Positions 24,506 through 35,571 are shown, counted from the stretch's first letter. The stretch: 64,000 nucleotides of DNA from JAMWDF01 sp964645405 (GCA_964645405.1 CAZYCA010000044.1:325095-389094), one strand, 5' to 3'. The notes: generated by a model not told the origin, from the letters alone. A program made the numbers and translations.

Positions 24506-26838
24506 ACTTGTCCTGCCGTCCGGTAGTAGTAGTTTTTCTGCTGGCAGCAGTGCTGATAAAGGCAGAGACCGGATGCCTTATTCCTTCAGGGAGTGACAGA
24601 CCAAGGCCAGACATCCTTTCTCTTGCAGAAATGAAGGTGAAGGTGGTAATCAATGAAGGACTGGCCACCACCTTTATGCAGCAAGTTTTTGCCAACCGTA
24701 CAACTGCTGATTTGGAAGCCAATTACGAATTTCTCATTCCTGAATCTGCAGCCTTAAGCCGTTTTGCTCTCTGGGAAGACCATGTGCGTTTACCAGGGGT
24801 GGTTCTGGAAAAGAAAAGGGCAGAGCAGATTTATGAAAAGCTCACTGTTAGAAAGATTGACCCGGGTCTTCTCCAGCAGGCTGAGGAAGCCCGACGCCAT
24901 GTTTTTTCCGTGAGAGTTTTTCCCGTCCCGTCTTTGGGAACAAAAAGATTAGAACTGGAATACACAGAAACGCTTCCCCTGGATAACCTGCGGATGCAGT
25001 ATCGCCTGCCATTAAAACCTGTCCGTTACCAGACACAGACCTGTGATAATTTTTCTCTGGAAGTAATCATAAAAAACCAGTTACCGTTAAAGGAAATTCA
25101 TTTTTCCGAAGCAAGTTTCCCGCTTAAACCTGTCCGCAAAAGTGCCGGCGAGTTTTCGGGTTATTTCCAGGCAAGAAATTTTTCTTTCCAGGATGATTTT
25201 ACTGTGGAATTTGGACTGGATGTCAGTCAGATGGGATTTGTTTTTCTCACCTATCGCAACCCTGACACCAGGCACCGGGTGGTACCGCTTTTCTCTAATG
25301 GCCGTCCTGTAGCTGATGCTGATGGCTACTTTCTGGCAAGGGTACTTAGTAATCTTGGAACTTCCGGGCAGAAGCCAGAAGAACCATCCTGTGTGGTAAT
25401 CCTTTTTGACCTTTCCCTTTCCATGAGGTGGGAGAAACTTGACCGGGCTTATGAAATGCTGGAAGGTCTTTTGAAAACACTTTCTCCGGAAACTTATTTT
25501 CAGATAGGTGTTTTTCGGGACAGGCTGGACCTTTATCCGGAGAGGATGACACCTGCCACCAGGGAGAAAGTAGAACAGGCACTCTCCTGGGTCGGGCAAT
25601 GTTACCAGGCAGGAGGAACAGATTTACTGGCAGCGGTCAGGAAACTTCTTCCTTCCCTTAAAGATAAAGGCAAAAAAGTTTCTCTGGTGGTTATCAGTGA
25701 TGGACATCAAACTGTGGGTGAACTGAGACCGGCTTTTATTGTAAAACAGATTTCAGAATTATGCCGGCAGGCAAAGATTAAGATTCATCTGTGTGGAGTA
25801 GGTGAGGATGCCAACAATACCCTTATGGAGGAGATCGCACGGGCAACAGAGGGAACTTTCCTCTGGGTTTCAGAAACAGAAGATGTCAGGTACAAGGTAG
25901 GGGTGCTGAAGAGCAGGTTACAGCAAGAAATGTTAGAAGATGCCAGGATTTCCTTTACCCACCAGGTTAATCGGGTTTACCCTGAAGAAAGTCAACGTTT
26001 TCTTGATGGTTCCTGTTTTTCCGTAGTAGGACGATACAGCAGGCCTCAAGCTTCCAGTCAGGCTAATATAAAACTGAAATACAGGGGAGAAGAGTTATCC
26101 TGGGTGAAAAATGTTTCTTTCCCTGAACGCAGCCTGAAATTTGATTTCCTTCCCGGACTGTGGGCTAAAGCCAGAATTGAAGAACTTTTGCGTCTTATTC
26201 GTCTGAAAGGTGAAAATGAGGAATGGATTGAGGAAATTATCTCCCTGGCAAAGCAGTATAATCTGGCAACCCCGTATACTTCCTTTCTGGCTGCCCCAAG
26301 AAGTTTGCTGCGTCCCAGGGCTATTAAACCAGGGGACCCTGTTCTGAGAGTTAGAACTGGTCCGGAAATCGTTCAGGTAGTTGCCATTTTTCCTTTCGGC
26401 CAGGTTAAGAGATTGCACTACAATAGTCGCCGGGATTTCTGGGAAACAAGATTCCTGATTCCCCCGGTTTTAGGGGATGGCAGTTACCAGTGTCAACTTG
26501 TTTTGATAGATAATGCGGGAAGACAGTATCTGGAGAAAAAATCTTTTGTCGTTGACAGTGTTCCTCCGGTGGTAAAGGTTAAACTTTCCGCCAGCAGAGC
26601 AAGACCTGGCCAGATGATAGAAGTTCGGGCTCTGGCTGATGCTGATACCAGGAGTATCAAAGTAAGATTTCCCGGTGTTTTACCTGTGGATTTGCGATAC
26701 GAAAAGAAGGCTGGAGCGTGCCTGGGCTGGCTGAAAATTCCGGCTAATCTTGAGCCAGGCATTTATGAACTGGTGATTGTGGCTGAAGATTTCAGCCGGA
26801 ATATTTCTCAGGTTAGAACTAAACTGGAGATCATTTAA
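24502..26838 (+). CDS. Secreted VIT and von Willebrand factor A domain protein
   Basis: 778 residues with a signal peptide (about 1-22). A VIT domain covers about 35-165 (A-x-Y-E-F-L-I-P near its middle), as in inter-alpha-trypsin inhibitor heavy chains. A VWA domain at about 295-480 has an intact metal site D303-L-S-L-S307 and a later conserved T (G-G-T-D-L). C-terminal beta-sandwich segments follow. ATGA overlap with the propeller gene. VIT/VWA proteins usually bind partners via the metal site; here a partner could be one of the co-encoded envelope proteins. Confidence 0.85.
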   Translation: MNLSCRPVVVVFLLAAVLIKAETGCLIPSGSDRPRPDILSLAEMKVKVVINEGLATTFMQQVFANRTTADLEANYEFLIPESAALSRFALWEDHVRLPGVVLEKKRAEQIYEKLTVRKIDPGLLQQAEEARRHVFSVRVFPVPSLGTKRLELEYTETLPLDNLRMQYRLPLKPVRYQTQTCDNFSLEVIIKNQLPLKEIHFSEASFPLKPVRKSAGEFSGYFQARNFSFQDDFTVEFGLDVSQMGFVFLTYRNPDTRHRVVPLFSNGRPVADADGYFLARVLSNLGTSGQKPEEPSCVVILFDLSLSMRWEKLDRAYEMLEGLLKTLSPETYFQIGVFRDRLDLYPERMTPATREKVEQALSWVGQCYQAGGTDLLAAVRKLLPSLKDKGKKVSLVVISDGHQTVGELRPAFIVKQISELCRQAKIKIHLCGVGEDANNTLMEEIARATEGTFLWVSETEDVRYKVGVLKSRLQQEMLEDARISFTHQVNRVYPEESQRFLDGSCFSVVGRYSRPQASSQANIKLKYRGEELSWVKNVSFPERSLKFDFLPGLWAKARIEELLRLIRLKGENEEWIEEIISLAKQYNLATPYTSFLAAPRSLLRPRAIKPGDPVLRVRTGPEIVQVVAIFPFGQVKRLHYNSRRDFWETRFLIPPVLGDGSYQCQLVLIDNAGRQYLEKKSFVVDSVPPVVKVKLSASRARPGQMIEVRALADADTRSIKVRFPGVLPVDLRYEKKAGACLGWLKIPANLEPGIYELVIVAEDFSRNISQVRTKLEII

Positions 26839-29800
26839 GTGGGTAACACCAATTTCCGGTGGTGGAAATACTGCTGGGCACTGGTTGTTTTCTGCCTGCA
26901 TATCTGTCGGGGTTTTTCAGCTGAGTTAAGTGAGCTGGAAAAAGCCTGCTATTTCAGGGAACCTTTCCTGACAGGAACCTGCCTGGTGCCCAGAACTCCT
27001 GGAGAACAGATAAAGCTTTTAACTCAACTGGTGAAGAAAGGGAAAGAAATCAGCCAGGCTTACCTGAAGATGGCTCAGGCCTACCTTTCACTTGGCCGGT
27101 ACAAGGAAGCAGCAGATGCCATGGAGTACTATGTTCAGGTGGAGAAACGTTCTCCAGAGAGTCTGAGGAAACTGGCTGATTTTTACGGGGAGAGACTGGA
27201 TTTTGACCGTCAGATAAAGGTTCTGGAAGAATTGGCGAATCGGTGCCCGGTGATAGCGACACAAACAGAAAAACTCCAGGCAGAGGAAAATCGTACAGAA
27301 GAATATGAGTGGAAGGAAAACTGCTATCTTTTGCAGGAACCAGAAGCTGTAACGGTTTACCGGGAAATTATTAGAATAGCCAGAAGGTATAACCTTGTCT
27401 CCTGCCTTGACCGCACCTATCAGAAGTTAATAGACCTTTTCCCGAAAAACCCTGGTTACCGCCAGGAGTATATTCAGGAGTTAATCAGCCAGAAAAGGTT
27501 TACCGAAGCTCTGCAGCAGCTTACCCTCCTGGGAAAATTATTTCCGCATACGATGAACTCTGTCTGCCGGAGGAAAAGCGAAATTTATCTGGAAAGGAAA
27601 CAGCCGGACAAGGCAGTTGCCTGTTATGAAGAGATTCTCTCTTCTTGTCTGGAAGAATCTCTCTACTTTGATTATTTCAATCTTCTCCGCCGTTGGAATC
27701 AGTTTTCTACCTGGAAGAAAAAAATCCTGAAGAAGAAAGATGTTGACCTGGAAACAATGGCAGCTCAATTTTACCTCTACAAATATACAGGCCAGATGCA
27801 GAAGGCAGAAACGTTTCTCCAGGAATGGGTCAAAGTCAAAGCAGAGAGATTACGAAAACCGGAACTTTTTCGCCGGCTTGCCATGTTTTTAATATCAGCA
27901 GGTCACCTCAGAGAAGCAGCCGCAGCTCTATATTCTTGCTGGATGCTGGAACCAGCAGAGAAAAATCTTGTTGACCTTTTCTCCCTGGTGGAAAACGCAA
28001 CCAGGAATCTTCCTTTTAATAAGGATAGACTTTCCACCTGTTTTAACGGAAAGAATTTTGACCGTTCTCCCGGGTTTCTACCGGGTGTTCTTTCGCTCCT
28101 GCTCAATGACACGGGATTATGGCCAAAATTAAAGCAACTGGAGGAAGTCTGTACCATCTATGGTAATTTTGCTCTGGCTTATCAACTTTTTCTTGAATTC
28201 AGGAAGCAATTTCCCACCAGCCAGTTTCTCCCACAGTTACAGTTAAAAGTCATAGAAATTGCCTTCCGCTATGGTGCCTACAATCAGGTGATAGCCTGGG
28301 GAGAAAATTACCTGTCCAGTTTTCCCGACCAGGAAGGGAGTCTCAGGGTTCTGGAAACGATAGCTGAATCTTACTATGCCCGGAATAATTTTCCTGCCAC
28401 CTGGGAGACCTATACGCGTCTTCTGAAGATGACTGCGGAATCTGATTTGAGAAAATTCTACCCTGTTTACCTGGAAAAATACATCAGAAAACTGATTGCG
28501 CAGAAAGAATATCTCCGGGTAATAGAGATTTACTGGGCGCAGATTAGAGAGCATCCCCGGGAGGAAAAACTTTACCAGCATTTTCTTTCTTTTATATCTT
28601 CTCACAATCTTTACCAGGAAGAACTCAACCTTTACCAGGAAGCAGTTAAACGTTTTCCTTCTTCCTCCTGGTATCACCGGCTTGCCCGCTGGTACCTGAA
28701 GAGGAAAGGAAAGGCTGCTTTTCAGGAAATTACCAGAAAAATCAGAGAAGTTTTAAATGCTCCGGAGCTGGAATCTTATATCCAGAATTTTTCCTCTTCC
28801 TGGGATGGGGAAGATTTTACTCTGGAGATGGCACGTTATGCCCATGACAGATTTCCCACCAGCCGTTTCTTTGCCCGGTACCTTTTTGACCAGCTTTTTT
28901 TCAGGTACAACTGGGGAAGAAGGCCTGCTTATGAAAAAATGATGGTGGATGTGGCTGTTGAATGCTTCTGGCTGGATGAGCACATCCGGAAAACATTTTA
29001 TCGTTACCTTTTCTGGAAAAACCTTTTGACAGAAGAATCCAGAAAGGCCGCTTCTGTCACCGGTCGCAGTTACCTTCTTTTCCGGGCTGAAGCAGAATCC
29101 TGGTTTTCCCGGTATGAGATAGCATATCCACTCTTTTCGCAACTGAGTTTAATGTATCCTGACAGCAAAGAAATTTTAAGCAGGACTGCTGATTTAGCCC
29201 GTTCTCTGGGCCAGACACAGGAATCGTGCAGGCTTTATCTCAGTCTGGCGGAAAGATATCCAGCGGAAAAGGATTTCTGGATTAAAGCCGGGGAAGTAAT
29301 GGCTGAGGTAGGCGAGTATCAAACTGCTGGAAGAATCTGGGAAAATATTTTAAAGATAGGGCCGTATGAGTCCGCGCTGCATCTGGAGCTGGCTACCCTT
29401 TACTGGGACTACTACCAGTATGAGAAGGCCATCGCTGCTATCCAGAAAGTCCGGCAGCTGAAGAATGAACCTTACTTAATGGCCAGGGAACTGGCTCTTC
29501 TCTATGAGGGGAAGAAGGATTACCCTTTAGCGGTCAGGGAGTATGTTCTGGCGAGTATTCACCAGGTGCAGCAGAGGTATCGTATCATCTCGCGGTTAGT
29601 TTATCTGGCAAAGTCAAAAAACCTGGGGTCAGTGATTGATGCTACCTTTACGAAATTTCTCTCTGACCGGGAGCCAGAATCAGTTTTTGCTTATGGAGAG
29701 TACCTGGAACGAAGTGACCGCACCGGGGAGAAAAAAGCACTTTATTCTTCCTGGCTCAACCGTTTCCCTGACCAGAGTACTCTGGAACGTTTTTATCGTT

Positions 29801-32800
29801 ATTTTGAAGGACAGGGTGAGACAGAGCTGGTGGCTGCAGTCTTAAACAAAATGGTGGAAGTAAGCGGGCAGAGCAGGCACAGCCTATCCAGGCTTGCTGC
29901 TTTTTATGAATCACAGGGTCACCAGGAACTGGCTGAGAATGTTTATCAGAGAATGCTGGCACGTTTCCGGGAGGAAGAAGATTACATTTTTGTTCTGCAG
30001 GAGATAAAAAACTACTATCTGCGGAGGAAAGATACTGAGAAAGCCATGGAGTATTTGAAACAGGCTATCAGGATAAGTACAGGAGAACAGAGAGAATCAC
30101 TATCCCTGGAACTAATCAACCGTTTGCTGGATTTAAACCGGTTTTCAGAAGTGAGGCAACTGCTGGGAATTCTGCTGAGAGAAAATCCGCTGCAGTTATC
30201 TTTTGTGGAAGCGCTGGCAACAGTTTACCAGAGGGAAAAGGACTGGAAGGGTCTGGAAGAATTCCAGAAGGAAACCATCAGACAAATCCAGAAAAGCCAG
30301 CTATCTTCAGAAGAAAAGCAGGAGCGGATTATTTCCTTCAGGCGCAGACTGATTGATATTTATATTGAGGCTAAATTATTCCGGGAAGCCCTGGACCAGT
30401 ATCTGGAAATTCTTAACCGCAAGCCAGAGAACCAGGAAATTTTCAACCAGGTTTATACCTTCTGCCACCAGCATGATTTGCTACCAGTTGTCAAAAATTA
30501 TTACTACAAAACTGCGGTTTCTTCCTTCCGGGATTATCGCTGGGCTAAACTTCTTGCGGAGATAGCTTTGCGGGAGGGTGAGCTGGAGGAAGCCAGAAAC
30601 TGGTACTGGAAAGCTTTGCAGCAGGAACCCCAGCGCAGCAGTCTCTGGGAATCTCTGGCACAGATTTGCTGGCAGTTAGGTGACTGGAAGGGTGCCGGGC
30701 AAGCCTGGGAGAAGCTCTGGCGGCTGCAGCGCTCTCCTCAGCCGCTTTTGCACTGGCTGAAACTTTCTCTGCGGCAGGGTAACTCAGAAGAAAGCCGGGT
30801 GATTGTAAAGCAACTGCTTTCCGGAAAAAATATCCCGGCCAGCCGCTATCTGCAGGTCGCAGGAATTCTCTGTCAGGAAAATCAATTGCTGGAATCCTGG
30901 TCCTGTTTAGTTAGGTGTCTGGAACTGGTTTCGCAAGACCCGTATGAAAATGTTTTGCAGCAACAGGACAGGGAAATCCTGGGTGAGGTATCTGTACTGG
31001 CTGATAGGGAGATAGATTTTCTTGAGAGGGCAAAAAATCTTCTTGCTGTTTTCAGCCGGGAAAAGCTTAAGGAAAAAAACTTTGAGCAGGAAAAAATCAG
31101 CCAGAATGAGCAAATTCTTTGCCAGTCTGTGGAGAAAATGGCCAGCTTTGTGGAAGAAAAAGGAACTGTGAGGCAAAAAGAGAGGCTGGATTTATGGGTG
31201 AGAAAGCACCTGAAAGAAAAAGAGACGGTCTCTTCTGACTTACTCCTTACCATAGCCAGAAATAGTCATCTGCCAGAAGCGGAGAAAGAAATTTTGCTCT
31301 TTCGTATCAATCATGCCAGCCAGCAGGGAAGGAGGGAAAAAGTAGAAGAACTTCTTCAGTACTACCTGCAGAGGCAGGATTTCCACTCAGCCTGTCAGCT
31401 TCTTGCCAGTGAAAGAGACCGTTATACGGACTGGCAGAGAAATGAATATCAGAGAAGACTGGCACGTTTGTGTCTTTATCTTTCCACGGATGGGTTACGT
31501 TTACAACCTGATATAGAGCGCGAGTTAACGGAGCTTTTCCTCATGTTGCAGCTGGGAAAAGGCGATATCGCAGAAAATACTTTCCCCTCTAAAATGGATT
31601 CTCCGGAAATTCAGCGTTTTTTGGAATTAACCTGGAGATACCGGGATAGATGCCGGATTCTGGTGTCTCAACCGCACAGATATACTCCAGATTTGCTGCA
31701 GTTTTTGTTGGAAAAAGGGGAGGAGGAAAGAAGCTTTCAGACGATAGATGGTGCCTGCGGTGGGTTCAGACCTGTCTGGAAAAATACCAAAAAAATACTT
31801 CTTTCCTGGTTTTTCCAGAAACCCTTCTCAGAAAGGCAGCCTTTCTTTACCAGTGTGCTGAAACTGGCTCCTGTTTTCAAGCAACTTCATCAACCGGTTA
31901 ACCGGCAGGACGAACTTTTCGGTTCTGACTGGTTTGTTTTCGCCCGTCGTTATGGCCAGGACCTTCTTTTAGCCGGGAGTAATTCTGCTGGTGATTACCT
32001 GGTAGCAGAACTGGAAGGGTCCCCTCTTTCCGGCAGTAAACAGGTAGAACTGGCTGACTGGTACTGTCAGCAGAAAAAGTATGAGCAGGCTCTGAAGCAT
32101 TATTCCTTAGCCGGGCAGCTTGATTACAATTCCACAGAGCTTTTAGTTAAAGTGGGTTCCTGTTATCTGGCAATGGGGGAGAAAGAGGCTGCTGTCAGGG
32201 AGTGGAAGAAGATAATAGTCAGGTTCCCACCTAAAGTGGAAGAGGTGAAAAGGTGTCTGAGAGTTCTCCGGGAAAATGGTTTTGAGGAAGAAGCCTGGAA
32301 TGTTCTGGAGGAAACTATCTGGGAGAAAGGGATGATAGAAAATGCTGTAGCCAGCAAAGAAATTCTAACTTCTTTTGCTAACCTGGTAAACAGAGAAGAT
32401 AAACGCTGGACAGCACTTCTGAAAAAGGTTGTTGCCAGCTGGCCCCATGACATTGGCTATCTGGAGAAGATTATTAATTCCGGATGGGTACCGATACCGG
32501 AACAGGAATTTTTCTATCACCAGGTGCTGAAAGTTCTCTCCGGAAACCAGCATTTACCTTCTTTTCGTTACCAGCTGGACCGCTGGCAGGAGAGACTGGC
32601 TGATTACTACCTGAATAATGGTTTTTACCAGCAGGCAGTTTACTTTTTACAGGGTTTACAGAAGTCCGGGAAAGAAAATCATGCGGCTTCCTGGACGAAA
32701 GAAAAACTTTTGCAGGCTCTTATCTTTTCTGGAAGATGGGAACAAGCACTTAGCCTGGAAGAATCCTATCTTCTGGATAATCCAGAAGCAGCTGTTTCTG

Positions 32801-33951
32801 TGGCAGGATGGTGGGCAAGGGTGAAACAATGGTCCCACAGGCGCAGGGTTCTTAAAAACTTTTACCGTCAATACCTGGACAACCCGCAGGAAAGAAAAAT
32901 CTCAGCCCTGATTGGTCTTGCCAGCATTTTCTTTGAGGAAAACAATGAGGAACAAGCCACAAGAATTTTGCAGATTATGGTTCAGCAGCCCGGAGAAGAA
33001 GAAAACGCCTGCCAGCTGGCAGCAGAAACTGCCCAGCGGTATGGAAGAACAGAGCTGGCTCTTGATTTTCGGCAGAAACTGGCTACCCTTGATGCAGGTA
33101 ATCTGGAAAACAGACTGGAAATCGCGCGTCTTTTAGCAGCCAGGGGTGAAAATAGTAGTGCCAGTGATACCCTGCTTAAAATCCTTTCTGAAGAAAAAGG
33201 GGAAAAGAAAGTCAAACTGCAAGCAGCGGAACTTCTTGGTCGGCTTGCTGTTACCCTGCCAGAAGGCAAACAACAGGAATTGCTGAGTGTTTGGCAGACT
33301 CACGAAAAAAACCTTTATTATTGTCTCGCCTATGCTTGCTATCTTTTCCGTTCCGGCAAGTTAGAAAAGTGTTTCCAGTATCTGGAAACAAAGGGAAAGG
33401 ATTTTTCCTGGTGTTACGATTTATTTTACCTTAGAGCCAGACTGGCTGAGGAAAGCGGAAGGATAAATCTGGCAGTGGGAGACTGGCTGAAGGTTCTTTT
33501 CTACAGCCCGGAAAACATAGAAGCCCGGTTCAGGCTTTTCCATCTTTTTATCCGTAGAGGCACAGAGCACAAATCTGAACACCAGTACTACCAGGCTTTG
33601 CAGGTGGTGGAAGCATTTTTACCTCCAGGTATCAGCAGTTACTGGCAGTCTGCTTCCTCCGGAGAAGAGCCAGTTTCCCAGCAGTATCTTAACCTTCTGG
33701 AAAGCATATCTTTGCCGGTGAAAGATAAAGTGGAGTTTCTGGAAGCACTTTCTGATGTCATGGTATCTCTGGGCCGGCTGGAAAAAGCGTGTGAGGTGGA
33801 AAACTACATTCAGAGGATAGGCACTTCTGATGCTGTGAAAGAATCCAGGAAAAGACAGCAGAGATACCGGATGATGGCAGATTTAGAGCGCAGGAGAAAA
33901 CAGAAGGTTTTAAAGCTGACAGGTGATTTAGCCAATAAAGGTAGCTGGTAA
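26839..33951 (+). CDS. Giant tetratricopeptide-repeat protein (2370 residues)
   Basis: One uninterrupted frame from GTG 26839, directly after the preceding stop codon, to 33951. An N-terminal hydrophobic segment (about 8-27) looks like a signal peptide or anchor. The rest is almost wholly helical hairpins with TPR-like spacing (for example A-Y-L-S-L-G-R-Y-K-E-A-A near 80 and D-W-Y-C-Q-Q-K-K-Y-E-Q-A-L near 1740). No catalytic domain is recognisable. It probably works as a periplasmic scaffold. It is among the largest genes one would expect in such a genome, and no frameshift breaks it. Confidence 0.8.
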   Translation: MGNTNFRWWKYCWALVVFCLHICRGFSAELSELEKACYFREPFLTGTCLVPRTPGEQIKLLTQLVKKGKEISQAYLKMAQAYLSLGRYKEAADAMEYYVQVEKRSPESLRKLADFYGERLDFDRQIKVLEELANRCPVIATQTEKLQAEENRTEEYEWKENCYLLQEPEAVTVYREIIRIARRYNLVSCLDRTYQKLIDLFPKNPGYRQEYIQELISQKRFTEALQQLTLLGKLFPHTMNSVCRRKSEIYLERKQPDKAVACYEEILSSCLEESLYFDYFNLLRRWNQFSTWKKKILKKKDVDLETMAAQFYLYKYTGQMQKAETFLQEWVKVKAERLRKPELFRRLAMFLISAGHLREAAAALYSCWMLEPAEKNLVDLFSLVENATRNLPFNKDRLSTCFNGKNFDRSPGFLPGVLSLLLNDTGLWPKLKQLEEVCTIYGNFALAYQLFLEFRKQFPTSQFLPQLQLKVIEIAFRYGAYNQVIAWGENYLSSFPDQEGSLRVLETIAESYYARNNFPATWETYTRLLKMTAESDLRKFYPVYLEKYIRKLIAQKEYLRVIEIYWAQIREHPREEKLYQHFLSFISSHNLYQEELNLYQEAVKRFPSSSWYHRLARWYLKRKGKAAFQEITRKIREVLNAPELESYIQNFSSSWDGEDFTLEMARYAHDRFPTSRFFARYLFDQLFFRYNWGRRPAYEKMMVDVAVECFWLDEHIRKTFYRYLFWKNLLTEESRKAASVTGRSYLLFRAEAESWFSRYEIAYPLFSQLSLMYPDSKEILSRTADLARSLGQTQESCRLYLSLAERYPAEKDFWIKAGEVMAEVGEYQTAGRIWENILKIGPYESALHLELATLYWDYYQYEKAIAAIQKVRQLKNEPYLMARELALLYEGKKDYPLAVREYVLASIHQVQQRYRIISRLVYLAKSKNLGSVIDATFTKFLSDREPESVFAYGEYLERSDRTGEKKALYSSWLNRFPDQSTLERFYRYFEGQGETELVAAVLNKMVEVSGQSRHSLSRLAAFYESQGHQELAENVYQRMLARFREEEDYIFVLQEIKNYYLRRKDTEKAMEYLKQAIRISTGEQRESLSLELINRLLDLNRFSEVRQLLGILLRENPLQLSFVEALATVYQREKDWKGLEEFQKETIRQIQKSQLSSEEKQERIISFRRRLIDIYIEAKLFREALDQYLEILNRKPENQEIFNQVYTFCHQHDLLPVVKNYYYKTAVSSFRDYRWAKLLAEIALREGELEEARNWYWKALQQEPQRSSLWESLAQICWQLGDWKGAGQAWEKLWRLQRSPQPLLHWLKLSLRQGNSEESRVIVKQLLSGKNIPASRYLQVAGILCQENQLLESWSCLVRCLELVSQDPYENVLQQQDREILGEVSVLADREIDFLERAKNLLAVFSREKLKEKNFEQEKISQNEQILCQSVEKMASFVEEKGTVRQKERLDLWVRKHLKEKETVSSDLLLTIARNSHLPEAEKEILLFRINHASQQGRREKVEELLQYYLQRQDFHSACQLLASERDRYTDWQRNEYQRRLARLCLYLSTDGLRLQPDIERELTELFLMLQLGKGDIAENTFPSKMDSPEIQRFLELTWRYRDRCRILVSQPHRYTPDLLQFLLEKGEEERSFQTIDGACGGFRPVWKNTKKILLSWFFQKPFSERQPFFTSVLKLAPVFKQLHQPVNRQDELFGSDWFVFARRYGQDLLLAGSNSAGDYLVAELEGSPLSGSKQVELADWYCQQKKYEQALKHYSLAGQLDYNSTELLVKVGSCYLAMGEKEAAVREWKKIIVRFPPKVEEVKRCLRVLRENGFEEEAWNVLEETIWEKGMIENAVASKEILTSFANLVNREDKRWTALLKKVVASWPHDIGYLEKIINSGWVPIPEQEFFYHQVLKVLSGNQHLPSFRYQLDRWQERLADYYLNNGFYQQAVYFLQGLQKSGKENHAASWTKEKLLQALIFSGRWEQALSLEESYLLDNPEAAVSVAGWWARVKQWSHRRRVLKNFYRQYLDNPQERKISALIGLASIFFEENNEEQATRILQIMVQQPGEEENACQLAAETAQRYGRTELALDFRQKLATLDAGNLENRLEIARLLAARGENSSASDTLLKILSEEKGEKKVKLQAAELLGRLAVTLPEGKQQELLSVWQTHEKNLYYCLAYACYLFRSGKLEKCFQYLETKGKDFSWCYDLFYLRARLAEESGRINLAVGDWLKVLFYSPENIEARFRLFHLFIRRGTEHKSEHQYYQALQVVEAFLPPGISSYWQSASSGEEPVSQQYLNLLESISLPVKDKVEFLEALSDVMVSLGRLEKACEVENYIQRIGTSDAVKESRKRQQRYRMMADLERRRKQKVLKLTGDLANKGSW

Positions 33952-33960
33952 GGCGAAAAA

Positions 33961-35565
33961 ATGAGAAAGAAAATAATTTTCCGTCTGGGGGTAGGTATTT
34001 CTGTTTTCAGCATAGTCTGGTTGATGGCTCAGCAACTTAGCCGGGAGCCAGAGGATTTTCTGGAGAAAATTTTGACGCCCAGGCCCATGGTTTACCTGCA
34101 GGTAAAGGATGCTTCTCAACTGTTAAAAAGGTACCGGGAATCACAGCTGAAAACAGCGTACGAGCAGGGACAGAGTTTTTCTGATTTTCAGAAATCCAAG
34201 TTGTATGTAAAGCTGGAGGAAAGAATTAAAACAATGGCTGAGGTCTCTGGTTTTAAAATCAGTCTGGAAAATGTCTGTTCTTTTCTCGGCAAACAATCAG
34301 CGGTATGGCTATTTGACCTGGCGGAACTGAAGTTTGTGGCGGCTACTGTCCTGGAGGAAAACAAGTTTGTCGCCAGTATTCTAACAGCTAATTTACAGAA
34401 TTTTGACCAGCGACAGGAGGGAAATTTAACCTACCAGGTTAAAGAGAGTATGGAAAATGGGGTGGTTCTGGCATGGGCGAGAATGGGTAATCTACTGGTT
34501 TTTTCTCATAATGACCTGCCTGATTTTTTGCGTCTGTGTGAGAGTCTGCGAGAGAGCAGGGACTGGTTTTCTCAGGCAGAAAAGGCTTTCCGTAAAATTT
34601 TCGGTTCTGAAGTTGCCTGTCACCAGGTAACTTTGTACCTGACTTCTGCTGCTATCCAGAATACCTATTTCCGGAGCTGGTGGCTTTTCCGGAATGAGAA
34701 AGACTGGCGCTGGGTGGAGCAGGGGCTGCTGGACTGGGAAGAGGGAAAAAACCAGTTCCTGGAAAGAAGATATTTTTTGCCAGAGCAACAGTTAGAAACC
34801 TCTACTTTTGATTTACAAAATCTTCTTTCTGCTGTGCCTGCCAGAATCAGTTACCTGCGAGCCGAAAAGGAGCACAATTCTGATGTTATGTTCCAGGAAC
34901 TTGCCCGCTATTTTTTACCCGACCTGGACCAGACATCCCGACAGGAACCATTAGTTTCCCTGCTGGAGGCAGCCAAACCTGATGCTTACGCAGTTTTTTT
35001 GGAGCCAGTCTTTAATGGTGATTTATTCCTCCACTGGAAAAAGGGTCTGCTGATACACCTTTCTCAACCGGATAATTTCCCGCAAAAGAACTTTCTCGCC
35101 AGAATAAAGGAAATTTATGAGCAGGCATTTTTCTCTGGCAGAGCAAGGAAATCAGGTTTTTCCTGGAAGGAGACAAAAGTAAAGACTAATTCAGTTTTCT
35201 CTCTAAAGATACCTTTATTTCCTTATTCCGGAATTGTTGTTTCTCAGGCAGGTGCATTTGTTCTTCTGACCAACGTAGAAGATTTTTTGCATGCGAGTTT
35301 TGAAGGCAAAGACAAAAGCTGGCAGGCAGAAGCAGGCTGCGAAAAATTCATCTGGGTGGACGCTGAGAGATTGTGGCAGGTCTATGAGAAAACAATAAAC
35401 TTTTTAGCTGCCTGCCCTGACTGGCGGACAGAAGGCACTGCCTCTTTCTTCCGCGATAATCTTGGTTCTGTTGCTATCTGGTTTTCACCGCTAAGCCAGT
35501 ACACCTTTGAGCAGAGGGTGAAAAACAGCCAGAGGCAGCAGGTGATACGTTACACATTGAAGTGA
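33961..35565 (+). CDS. Membrane-anchored protein of unknown function
   Basis: 534 residues with an N-terminal signal anchor (about 5-24). The mature part (from P-R-P-M-V-Y-L-Q-V-K-D) resembles in layout the DUF3352-like or DUF2138-like periplasmic proteins, with alternating beta strands and statements of the F-L-G-K-Q-S-A-V-W-L type, but I cannot confirm the family. It lies 9 bases after the TPR gene and 6 before the transpeptidase-like gene, so it is part of the same unit. Confidence 0.6.
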   Translation: MRKKIIFRLGVGISVFSIVWLMAQQLSREPEDFLEKILTPRPMVYLQVKDASQLLKRYRESQLKTAYEQGQSFSDFQKSKLYVKLEERIKTMAEVSGFKISLENVCSFLGKQSAVWLFDLAELKFVAATVLEENKFVASILTANLQNFDQRQEGNLTYQVKESMENGVVLAWARMGNLLVFSHNDLPDFLRLCESLRESRDWFSQAEKAFRKIFGSEVACHQVTLYLTSAAIQNTYFRSWWLFRNEKDWRWVEQGLLDWEEGKNQFLERRYFLPEQQLETSTFDLQNLLSAVPARISYLRAEKEHNSDVMFQELARYFLPDLDQTSRQEPLVSLLEAAKPDAYAVFLEPVFNGDLFLHWKKGLLIHLSQPDNFPQKNFLARIKEIYEQAFFSGRARKSGFSWKETKVKTNSVFSLKIPLFPYSGIVVSQAGAFVLLTNVEDFLHASFEGKDKSWQAEAGCEKFIWVDAERLWQVYEKTINFLAACPDWRTEGTASFFRDNLGSVAIWFSPLSQYTFEQRVKNSQRQQVIRYTLK

Positions 35566-35571
35566 GGCTGA

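Noticed and set aside
30882..31253. Minus-strand frames inside the giant TPR gene
   Set aside because: Shadows of the coding strand with no start signals; the plus frame is continuous and has clear TPR character.
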